From positions 1 to 21,889 of IMG/VR virus record IMGVR_UViG_3300032299_001363: a DNA stretch of 21,889 bases, one strand, 5' to 3'. The translations under genes were made by a program, and so were the position numbers. Shown in pieces: positions 13,528 to 20,691 of this stretch (its first letter is position 1; the number at the start of each line of letters is the position of its first letter). The stretch comes from a virus. The notes beneath the pieces are model-generated. The model was not told the DNA's origin. It saw only the letters and a list, made by a program, of their open reading frames with translations, and searched no databases.

Positions 13528-16481
13528 TGGCTAAGAAGTACATCCCAATTGGCGCGTCAGGAGCACAAACACCATTTGATAATTTGGTGGGTAATCAGAC
13601 TGTGCAAGGTGGTGGACTTACACAAGGTAACTTTGAATGGAGTTATGGTATATCTGAAAAGAACAATAGAAATTTTAACATTGGTGTTTTCCAATTACCT
13701 GTTTCATTAGAAGATTTGAATCTTGAATCTGTTAATCAGTCAAGAGAATTAATTGCAAAAGAATATAGGGTTTACCCAAATTTTGATTTATCAAATGTTA
13801 CAAATTTTACAATATTTGGTTCATTACAAAAAAGATTTGAGGTATCGGTTCAAAGAATAATTAATTTCTTTCCCGCAGGTATTGAAGTTGATGATTACTA
13901 TTATGATTTTACATCAGGTGATACAGCAACTGGAATTACATATAGTTCTGTTTCAAATGAAACGGAATTAACAATTAATGTTAGTAGAATAAAGAATCCA
14001 TTCTCATTAGATTATTCTACTAATTCAAAAATTAATTTACAAAATAGAGAACAAGAATTTTCTCCATTAAGAGATTTAACAAACACATATAGAAATTATT
14101 CGTTAGTTGTTGATGATATTCCTTATCAAGTTATTGATTTAACACCATCAAATAGTTTATATAGTGGTGTAATAAAATTGGTGGTTATTGGTGACCCATT
14201 TAGTGGTGCAAGTACGACTGTTAAATCATTAGTTATTAGACCAAATGATTACTATGTTGAAAAAGCCTTTTCTGAGAATTTTGATGAGGTTGAAAAATTC
14301 TTACTAAATAGATTAGCACAACCACCATATACGGCAACATTTAATGTACCTATTCAAACTGATGGAGGTGCTGTTGAATTACAAAATGCCACAGTTACTT
14401 GGCCAAAAGATGGTTTATGGAACTTAGATATTAGAACACCTTTATTTACGACTTATCTTGAAAAGTTAAACATAATTGGTGTTGATTTTGATGCGTATAA
14501 GACAAACTTAATAACCAGGTTTATGGTTACAGATTCTTTATTGGAGTTTGATACACCTGACCACAAAGTTGCTAAAGTATTACAAATTTACGGTAGAAGT
14601 TTTGACCAAATAAAAATATTCATAGACGCGTTGGCGTATATGAATTCGGTCAACTACACACCGGGTAATGATATTCCGTCAATGTTATTGAAGAACTTGG
14701 CTGAAACATTAGGTTGGTCACCAAACATTTCACCAATAACAAATGAGGATTTCTTAAATTCTGTTTACGCTGCTACAGGTGTAACACAATACGCAGGATT
14801 TTCAAGAGAGTTAACACCATCAGAATTAAATTATCAATTCTATAGAAACTTAATTCTTAATTCGGCTTATTTGTTTAAGTCAAAAGGTACAAGACGCTCA
14901 ATTGAGTTTACCTTAAGATTAGTGGGTGCTCCTGATGCCTTAGTTGAGTTTAATGAGTATGTTTACGTTGCGGACCAAAGAATTAATATGAGAGAATTTA
15001 ACACACAATTCGCTCAAATTACTGGTGGTACATATGTTGAAGATACTACATCTTACAATTCAGGTGTTACATTTTCAATTTACGGAACTCAATATAGTGG
15101 ATTCACATCATCAACGGAAACTTTTTTAGTTACTGAAACAAGAGATAGTTATCCTGTTGATGAGTTTGGTTATCCACAAGCTCCTGCCAATACTGAAAAT
15201 TATTTCTTTGAAAAGGGTGCTGGATGGTTTGAATCGACACCACAACACAGAAGTCCTGAAGTTGTAAATCAAACTTCATCTGTTTTTACAGGTAATAGTC
15301 CAAACGTTCAAACAACCTTACAACCATTTAGTTATGGACAAGAATATTTCAACAGATTTAGAAATTTCCCATACATGAATTTGGGATTCAATTTGAAGTT
15401 AGTTCCTGACAATAAAAAAAGTTGGCAACCACCTGTATTAAGAGTAAGTACCCAATCAGGATATAATGCTTATTATGTTGTACCATCAGATAATTTGGTG
15501 TTAAATGCAAAGAATGTTGATTTGTTCTTAAACCCTGGTCAAGGTATTCTGTATAACATATGGTCAATGTCAAAAGATTACAACTACCCAATACCAAATA
15601 GCGGTATGACACCAACTTATCCAAGTTATGGTAGTTATGATTGGACATTTATCAATCCACAACCAAACAAGAAGACATTTTTTGAGTTTGCTCAAACATT
15701 TGTTCAACAAACAATAAATGCTAGAACAAGATGGTATTCGTCAGATGGTAAAACCAGTGGATATCCTGATTTATTAAACATTTATTACAATTACTTGTTG
15801 TCAGATGAGAATGTTGGTATTCCTAACGATAATTTCACATATCAAAAACTTATTGAGTATGTTGATGGATTGGGTCCATATTGGATTCGTCTGACACAAC
15901 AAATGATTGCCGCGTCAACAATTTGGAATACTGGTACAAGATTAGAAAACTCACCACTCCAAAGACAAAAATTTGTTTATAGAAGACAAAGTGGTTGTCA
16001 ATTAGTTCCTATTACAAATGACCCATGTATCGCTCAAGGTCAGTTATTTAGTTATGATTGTACCACTGAAAGTGCTTCATGTTTAATATATCCTTGGATT
16101 GGAAATCAAGTATCGGATGTTAGTTCTTTTTCACAAGTATTATATTCTGTTTTATATAATTACTTAAATACACAAGGATATCAATTGTCGCAATGTTTAA
16201 CAGATACACTGTATTCACAGTGGTATGTTGATGTTAAGATTAATGGTTCTCAAGTAATACAAAGTAAATTTTTTGAAGGTTATGGGACTTCACAAGTTCC
16301 AACCAATAATCAATGGAAAGCCGCATTGTTATTTAATTTATCACAATTAATTAACGAAGGATATTATTTCTATGTGAATGGAAATACTGTAACCGTATAT
16401 AATTTAACTTGTGTTGGTACAACTGAAGTTACTACCATACAAATAAACGTTGGTGTTAATATAGACATTACTTGCCAATAA
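13527..16481 (+). CDS. Baseplate wedge candidate with gp7/P2 gpI-like segment and duplicated C-terminal domain
   Basis: Residues 386-480 resemble the region shared by P2 gpI-type tail proteins and the C-terminal part of T4 gp7. The segment has a Leu-Leu-Lys-Asn-Leu-Ala-Glu-Thr-Leu-Gly-Trp helix, an Arg-Asn-Leu-Ile-Leu-Asn-Ser-Ala helix, then Lys-Ser-Lys-Gly-Thr-Arg-Arg-Ser-Ile-Glu and Leu-Arg-Leu-Val-Gly-Ala. That pattern marks proteins linking the baseplate hub or wedge to fibres. The length (984) is near the 1032 of T4 gp7. Residues 866-984 form a separate domain that recurs in the next gene's C-terminus. The remainder is beta-rich and not recognised. The start shares a base with the upstream stop. 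The gp7 role is likely but unproved; a tail-protein-I role in a long wedge protein is the alternative. Confidence 0.78.
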   Translation: MAKKYIPIGASGAQTPFDNLVGNQTVQGGGLTQGNFEWSYGISEKNNRNFNIGVFQLPVSLEDLNLESVNQSRELIAKEYRVYPNFDLSNVTNFTIFGSLQKRFEVSVQRIINFFPAGIEVDDYYYDFTSGDTATGITYSSVSNETELTINVSRIKNPFSLDYSTNSKINLQNREQEFSPLRDLTNTYRNYSLVVDDIPYQVIDLTPSNSLYSGVIKLVVIGDPFSGASTTVKSLVIRPNDYYVEKAFSENFDEVEKFLLNRLAQPPYTATFNVPIQTDGGAVELQNATVTWPKDGLWNLDIRTPLFTTYLEKLNIIGVDFDAYKTNLITRFMVTDSLLEFDTPDHKVAKVLQIYGRSFDQIKIFIDALAYMNSVNYTPGNDIPSMLLKNLAETLGWSPNISPITNEDFLNSVYAATGVTQYAGFSRELTPSELNYQFYRNLILNSAYLFKSKGTRRSIEFTLRLVGAPDALVEFNEYVYVADQRINMREFNTQFAQITGGTYVEDTTSYNSGVTFSIYGTQYSGFTSSTETFLVTETRDSYPVDEFGYPQAPANTENYFFEKGAGWFESTPQHRSPEVVNQTSSVFTGNSPNVQTTLQPFSYGQEYFNRFRNFPYMNLGFNLKLVPDNKKSWQPPVLRVSTQSGYNAYYVVPSDNLVLNAKNVDLFLNPGQGILYNIWSMSKDYNYPIPNSGMTPTYPSYGSYDWTFINPQPNKKTFFEFAQTFVQQTINARTRWYSSDGKTSGYPDLLNIYYNYLLSDENVGIPNDNFTYQKLIEYVDGLGPYWIRLTQQMIAASTIWNTGTRLENSPLQRQKFVYRRQSGCQLVPITNDPCIAQGQLFSYDCTTESASCLIYPWIGNQVSDVSSFSQVLYSVLYNYLNTQGYQLSQCLTDTLYSQWYVDVKINGSQVIQSKFFEGYGTSQVPTNNQWKAALLFNLSQLINEGYYFYVNGNTVTVYNLTCVGTTEVTTIQINVGVNIDITCQ
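16122..16478 (+). repeat. Copy 1 of a C-terminal domain shared by two adjacent proteins
   Basis: Residues 866-984 of the gp7-like protein align by eye with residues 711-833 of the following SprB-like protein. Shared positions in order are Cys-Leu, Tyr-x-x-x-Val-x-Val-x-Gly, Gln-Ser-x-Phe, a Gly, Pro-Thr-x-x-x-Trp-x-x-Ala, a Leu-Leu pair, Asn-x-Val-Thr or Ser-x-Val-Ile-Thr, and a terminal Ile-x-Cys. The similarity is at the protein level; the DNA is not closely alike. Confidence 0.65.
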
Positions 16482-16493
16482 ATTAAAATTTAG

Positions 16494-16500
16494 TATTTAG
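16494..16500 (+). promoter_or_regulatory. TATTTAG motif ahead of SprB-like fibre gene
   Basis: The 23-base gap 16482-16504 contains TATTTAG ending 4 bases before the ATG at 16505. It is a weaker member of the recurrent TATTTA set. The same heptamer occurs at 4195. Regulatory function is inference. Confidence 0.22.
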
Positions 16501-16504
16501 AGAT

Positions 16505-19006
16505 ATGGCTTGTAGTACTTGTATTAGGTGGATGGTTTGGAACGAATCGGATTCCAATCAAACATTTTATTATTATGATTGTAATGATGGAACAACATTA
16601 TTAAGTTCACTTATTGGTGCTGGTCAATTTTCTAGTGTTTGTGGATGCCAAGCAAGTGGTTCTTATGCTTCAAGTATTGACGTTTATATTGAAGATGGTG
16701 GTACAGGATATATCAACTACAATGGTTTCCTTTTACCACCTTGTGAGCTTACACCATCACCAAGTATAACGCCAAGTTTATTTCCAACAAGAACACCAAA
16801 TTACACACCGACTCAAACACCAACCGTTACTGCAACACCAACTTTAACACCAACACAAACAGTAACACCAAGTAATTACCCAACTCCAACACCAACGTTA
16901 AGTGGTTTTGGTAATGGAAACGCTTTCGCCTATAACTTAAACATAACAGGTACTTGTGTATCATCATTGGGTGCCATTCAAATCACAGCATCAGGTGGAA
17001 CAACACCTTATACTTTTGATTGGTACGACCCTGAATTAGGTGTTGGGTCTTATAAAGATAATTTACCTGCGGGTGTTTATTATATTAGAGCCAACGACGC
17101 TACAGCACCTGTAAATAATGAATTTTATATAACTGCGATAGTTGATGATTCGTTAGGTGTTGATTTTATTAACATAACAAATACGACTTGTGGATTAGAT
17201 AACGGTAGTATGACAGTATCGGCAGATACAAGTAATTTGAACATCACTTACTACATCTACAACAATGGAAATTTAATTGCAACTCAAAGTACTAACAATG
17301 GTATTGCGATTTTTGATTCATTATCTGCAGGAACTTATTCAGTAACGGCAATTAGTGATGGTGGATGTACGGCAACTACAGAAACCTGTATTGTTTATTC
17401 ATCAAATACACTAGACTTTGGATTCTACATTGTAAATGATACACAATGTGCTAGCCCAACAGGTAAAGTTTATGTAACAGGGGTTACAGGTAACTCACCA
17501 TTCACATATTTGTGGAGTGACTCAACAACAGGAACATCAATTACGGGTTTGACTCAAGGTGTTTATACTTGTACTGTAACTTCAGGTGATGGTTGTGTAC
17601 AAACAAAATCCGCTACAGTTGATTATGTACCTTCAGTCGGATTAGGTTCTTGGAGTGCTCAGACACCAACTTGTTTTACATCGGACGGAGCCTTGTTATT
17701 AACAATAACAGGTGGAACAGGTCCATATTTTTACTCAGGTTCAAACGGAACTTTTGTAGTTACTTACGCTCAGGATTATTTGTTCACAGGTTTGTCTGCA
17801 GGACTATTCAGTGTATTGGTTACAGATGCTGCACTTTGTAAAATCCAATTCGACACTACAATCCAAACGCCAAATTCTTTTTATAGTGTAGAAATTGATA
17901 CCGTAAACTCATCATGTAGTAGTACCAATGGTCAAATTTTGGTTTCTTTAGTTGGGGGTTCAGTCCCTTATACATATACGTTAGTAAAACCAGATTCAAG
18001 TACGGTTAGTATTACATCAAATTCTGAAGTTCAAACATTTATCAATTTAAGTAGTGGTGATTATACAGTTTTTATCCAAGATGGTAGCAATTGTTCATAT
18101 TCTCAAGATGTTTCAATAATTGCTGAAAATTTATATAGTGTAACAACATCATATACTGGTGGAACTTGTAGTAATAATGATGGTACAATTGGGTTATTAT
18201 TATCAACAGGTGGAACGGCACCTTACTTATTCCAATTAAGTGATGGTTCGTCAATTAATTCATCGTCATTATATGTGACCTTTAATTCGTTAACATCAGG
18301 TAATTATACCTACACAGTTACCGACTCAAATGGATGTACTCAAACAGGTATTGTAACACTCCCAATATCATCTAATGTTAATTTCTCATTATATCCAACA
18401 ACATGTGGAACAGGTGACACGGGAAGTATTACCGCTTTGATTACATCAGGAGAACCACCATTTACATTCTTATGGTCAGATAATATTCCAAGTAATCCTC
18501 AAAACATTTATGTTTCAGGTCTTACGGGTGGAACATACTCTTTAACAATCACCGATAGTAATAATTGTGTTCAAACAAGAAATACAACAATTAGTTGTAA
18601 TGCCATTCAGTCAACCTATCAAATTTATACAATGTGTGAAACTGATTTTACTTTCACATCAGGTACACAACGTGGAATATTACAAATGTTAAATGAAGGT
18701 TTTAATGATTTAACATTGGGAAATACAAATTGTTTATTAAGTTCTGCGGTTTATGTTGCAGAAGTTGTTGTAAGTGGAAACACATATCAACAATCTTTTT
18801 ATACAGGAACAACATTGTTAGATATACCAACAGACCAAAATTGGTATGACGCGGTTGAAACATTATTATTAACAATACCAGGTGTTTCTGCAGTATCTGT
18901 GGATACAAATTCAAGTGTAATAACAATTCAAACAGAGGGAGACCTTGCAAATCAACAAGTGGTAATTGATTTGATAATTCAATATGATATTAATTGTGAA
19001 TCGTAA
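16505..19006 (+). CDS. Fibre/adhesin with seven SprB-like repeats
   Basis: This 833-residue protein is probably a tail-fibre or receptor-binding adhesin. Residues 1-81 form a Cys-rich head (CxxC at 3-6; Cys26, 46, 48, 80). Residues 82-133 are a Thr-Pro-rich linker. Residues 141-700 hold seven repeats of 75-85 residues with the SprB pattern: Thr-x-Cys, an Asn/Asp-Gly-x-Ile strand, Gly-Gly-Thr-x-Pro-Tyr-Thr-Tyr, Leu-x-x-Gly-x-Tyr-x-Val-x-Val-x-Asp, then Gly-Cys or Asn-Cys. Residues 711-833 repeat the C-terminal domain of the upstream gp7-like protein. SprB is a cell-surface gliding adhesin of flavobacteria. There is no signal peptide or type IX secretion C-terminal domain here, which fits a virion protein rather than a secreted one. 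The stop shares a base with the next start. Confidence 0.82.
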   Translation: MACSTCIRWMVWNESDSNQTFYYYDCNDGTTLLSSLIGAGQFSSVCGCQASGSYASSIDVYIEDGGTGYINYNGFLLPPCELTPSPSITPSLFPTRTPNYTPTQTPTVTATPTLTPTQTVTPSNYPTPTPTLSGFGNGNAFAYNLNITGTCVSSLGAIQITASGGTTPYTFDWYDPELGVGSYKDNLPAGVYYIRANDATAPVNNEFYITAIVDDSLGVDFINITNTTCGLDNGSMTVSADTSNLNITYYIYNNGNLIATQSTNNGIAIFDSLSAGTYSVTAISDGGCTATTETCIVYSSNTLDFGFYIVNDTQCASPTGKVYVTGVTGNSPFTYLWSDSTTGTSITGLTQGVYTCTVTSGDGCVQTKSATVDYVPSVGLGSWSAQTPTCFTSDGALLLTITGGTGPYFYSGSNGTFVVTYAQDYLFTGLSAGLFSVLVTDAALCKIQFDTTIQTPNSFYSVEIDTVNSSCSSTNGQILVSLVGGSVPYTYTLVKPDSSTVSITSNSEVQTFINLSSGDYTVFIQDGSNCSYSQDVSIIAENLYSVTTSYTGGTCSNNDGTIGLLLSTGGTAPYLFQLSDGSSINSSSLYVTFNSLTSGNYTYTVTDSNGCTQTGIVTLPISSNVNFSLYPTTCGTGDTGSITALITSGEPPFTFLWSDNIPSNPQNIYVSGLTGGTYSLTITDSNNCVQTRNTTISCNAIQSTYQIYTMCETDFTFTSGTQRGILQMLNEGFNDLTLGNTNCLLSSAVYVAEVVVSGNTYQQSFYTGTTLLDIPTDQNWYDAVETLLLTIPGVSAVSVDTNSSVITIQTEGDLANQQVVIDLIIQYDINCES
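16748..16903 (+). repeat. Thr-Pro-rich linker coding region
   Basis: Residues 82-133 of the SprB-like protein are mostly Thr, Pro, Ser and Val in Thr-Pro-Thr or Thr-Pro-Ser steps, coded mainly by ACACCAAC-type hexamers. It resembles the longer tract at 19638-20069 in both protein and DNA. It probably forms an extended stalk. Confidence 0.8.
16925..18604 (+). repeat. Seven-unit SprB-like repeat array
   Basis: Approximate units by residue are 141-216, 217-301, 302-376, 377-457, 458-542, 543-623 and 624-700. Each keeps one early and one late cysteine, which are a possible disulfide pair. The units have diverged enough that the DNA shows no long perfect repeats, so the array is old rather than recently amplified. 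Confidence 0.75.
18635..19003 (+). repeat. Copy 2 of the shared C-terminal domain
   Basis: Residues 711-833 of the SprB-like protein correspond to residues 866-984 of the gp7-like protein. A helix-like lead is followed by Cys-Leu, Val-x-Val-x-Gly, Gln-Gln-Ser-Phe, Pro-Thr-Asp-Gln-Asn-Trp-x-x-Ala and a terminal Asp-Ile-Asn-Cys. Both copies end within two residues of the stop codon. Confidence 0.65.
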
Positions 19007-19308
19007 TGGCAAGAATACAAATTGATTCGATAACGGGGTCATCACCTTACGATGTATATGTTTCAGATGTTTATGGAAATAATACAACATTTATCGGTAC
19101 AATAGGAACTTCAGTACCACCAACACAATTTTATTATTTACCATCTATTTTTAATTACGCGCCGGCAATTATGTTAACAATAACTGACGCTGATGGGTGT
19201 GAAAAATTTGAAATAATTGAATGTAGATATGGTTGTGGATTTGCGATTCAGATAGTTGCAACCGATTGTATTTTCACAATTGGATTCGACCCACCAAACA
19301 ATCCTTAA
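19006..19308 (+). CDS. Small unknown protein of fibre cluster (100 aa)
   Basis: The family is unknown. Residues 9-65 form a beta-rich unit: Ser-Ser-Pro-Tyr-Asp-Val-Tyr-Val-Ser, a Thr-Thr-Phe-Ile-Gly strand, Ile-Met-Leu-Thr-Ile-Thr-Asp-Ala-Asp-Gly-Cys. It parallels residues 43-83 of the next protein and recalls the end of a SprB-like repeat (Thr-Asp-x-x-Gly-Cys). Cysteines lie at 65, 73, 77 and 88. The start shares a base with the SprB-like stop (TAATG), so translation is probably coupled. It is too short to be a fibre by itself. A cap, linker or small accessory subunit of the fibre is a reasonable guess. Confidence 0.68.
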   Translation: MARIQIDSITGSSPYDVYVSDVYGNNTTFIGTIGTSVPPTQFYYLPSIFNYAPAIMLTITDADGCEKFEIIECRYGCGFAIQIVATDCIFTIGFDPPNNP

Positions 19309-19359
19309 ATAACTTAAGGTAAAAATAGAATTAATATTCTCAAAAGCACAAACTCATTG

Positions 19360-19377
19360 TATTTATTAAGAAATTAA
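19360..19377 (+). promoter_or_regulatory. TATTTATTA motif in the 77-base gap ahead of the 429-aa gene
   Basis: The gap 19309-19385 carries TATTTATTAAGAAATTAA, a relative of the blocks at 4218 and 12580, ending 8 bases before the ATG. The gap also holds AGAAT-TAAT-ATTCT (19327-19340), a 5-base-pair hairpin without a T-run. A promoter role is inferred from recurrence. Confidence 0.35.
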
Positions 19378-19385
19378 TTCTAAGA

Positions 19386-20675
19386 ATGGCTGAAATTTAT
19401 GATATTATTGTGGTTAATGAGGCGGACGGATGTTTGAATTCGGTGACCAATCAATATACAATCACAGGATGTGACCAAACAGTTGTCGTTAAATTTGACG
19501 GAACAAATAATGCCGTTGGTCCATTTGATATTTATACAGGTTCCACAGGAACTACAGCCATTTACACAGGTGTTACAAGAACTGAAATGATATATGGGGT
19601 GGTATTAACACTTAGTGACCCATCGGCATTTTGTGGTACTCCTACACCAACAGTTACACCAACAGTTACTCCAACACCTCAAACACCAACACCTACGCAA
19701 TCGCCAAGTTTAACACCGACTAAAACTGTTACACCTTCAGTTAGTGTGACAATAACATCAACACCTACAGTAACACCAACTTACACACCAACAAATACTT
19801 TAACACCAACACCAAGTGTTACTAAAACTGCCACACCATCAGTGACTCCAACAAATACTGCGAGTCCAACGGTAACTCCAAGTAATACCGTAACTAAGAC
19901 ACCAACGGTAACGCCAACTAAAACCGTAACACAAACACCTACAGTTACGGCTAGTAATACACAAACTCCAAGTGTCACGCCAACTAATACTCAGACACCA
20001 ACAGTAACACCAACAAAAACCGCAACACCAACACCAACATTAACACAAACACCTACAGCAACTCCACCACCATTACAAGCATTAATATTTATGGAGTCTG
20101 GTGATGACGCTCTTGCAACTGGTACAATTTATAGTGATGTTGTAACATATATGATTACAACAGGTGCAACAAGTTGGTTTGGATTCCAAACAAGTGGATT
20201 ACCAAACTTTGCTAATCCTGCGGATATTGTTGATTTCAAACTTTGGATGGATTGGCCTGGATTTGTGACAGGAACAACAAACGTACCACCAACTATTCAA
20301 CAATCAATTCCTCAAACTGGTGGTGGGACTGACGCGTATGGTAACTCAATAGAGGCTTATAAATTCTTAACAACACAAATTGCTGCGAATACAACTACAG
20401 GTAATATTTATTACGTAGTGTTAGCACCATATTCAATGACAAATAATCAGGTATATTCAAATATAGGTATTAGTTATACAAATACACCAACAGTATTAAT
20501 AACAACAACTACTGACAGTGGTGTTAGAAGTGTAAATATTGGATATACAGGTCCTTATTGGGCAAATACTAATTACAGAGTTTACTCACAATCTCCAAAT
20601 AACGGATTTAATGTGGGTGCTGCTGGAGTAACAGATTCAACAAATAACTATTTCCGAGGAGGAACATTAATATAA
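19386..20675 (+). CDS. Mucin-like stalked fibre protein (429 aa)
   Basis: This is probably a fibre or adhesin. Residues 1-84 form a small beta-type head with Cys16, Cys29 and Cys83, and Gly-Pro-Phe-Asp-Ile-Tyr-Thr-Gly similar to the preceding 100-residue protein. Residues 85-228 are a stalk of about 144 residues made almost only of Thr, Pro, Ser, Val, Lys, Gln and Asn in Thr-Pro steps, like mucin stalks that carry O-glycans. Residues 230-429 form a globular tip that I do not recognise, with Trp264, Trp287, Trp290 and Trp392 and many Thr/Asn. There is no signal peptide or membrane anchor. It follows a 77-base gap with a TATTTATTA motif and precedes the collagen-like gene by 16 bases. The C-terminal tip is the likely ligand-binding part, by inference. 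Confidence 0.78.
   Translation: MAEIYDIIVVNEADGCLNSVTNQYTITGCDQTVVVKFDGTNNAVGPFDIYTGSTGTTAIYTGVTRTEMIYGVVLTLSDPSAFCGTPTPTVTPTVTPTPQTPTPTQSPSLTPTKTVTPSVSVTITSTPTVTPTYTPTNTLTPTPSVTKTATPSVTPTNTASPTVTPSNTVTKTPTVTPTKTVTQTPTVTASNTQTPSVTPTNTQTPTVTPTKTATPTPTLTQTPTATPPPLQALIFMESGDDALATGTIYSDVVTYMITTGATSWFGFQTSGLPNFANPADIVDFKLWMDWPGFVTGTTNVPPTIQQSIPQTGGGTDAYGNSIEAYKFLTTQIAANTTTGNIYYVVLAPYSMTNNQVYSNIGISYTNTPTVLITTTTDSGVRSVNIGYTGPYWANTNYRVYSQSPNNGFNVGAAGVTDSTNNYFRGGTLI
19638..20069 (+). repeat. Thr-Pro stalk coding region
   Basis: About 430 bases of degenerate hexamer and longer repeats code for the Thr-Pro stalk (residues 85-228). Units such as ACACCAACAGTAACACC recur with third-base variation. The tract is a likely site for slippage or recombination, including with the shorter tract at 16748-16903. 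Confidence 0.85.
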
Positions 20676-20691
20676 CATATAGAAAGATAAC

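Noticed and set aside
16925-18604. Host gliding-motility gene instead of a phage gene
   Set aside because: It has no signal peptide and no type IX sorting domain, it shares its C-terminal domain with the gp7-like wedge protein, and it is embedded among phage structural genes.
19327-19340. Small inverted repeat AGAAT-TAAT-ATTCT as a possible terminator
   Set aside because: The stem has only five weak pairs, there is no T-run after it, and transcription probably needs to continue into the downstream fibre genes.
19781-19978. Minus-strand open frame of 65 codons opposite the Thr-Pro stalk, rich in Val and Gly
   Set aside because: It is the reverse complement of the repetitive Thr-Pro codons, which avoids stops by its composition. 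It has no gene context on the minus strand.
20090-20675. Variable region of a diversity-generating retroelement at the tip of the 429-residue protein
   Set aside because: No template repeat, reverse transcriptase or adenine-biased duplicated segment is visible in the window.
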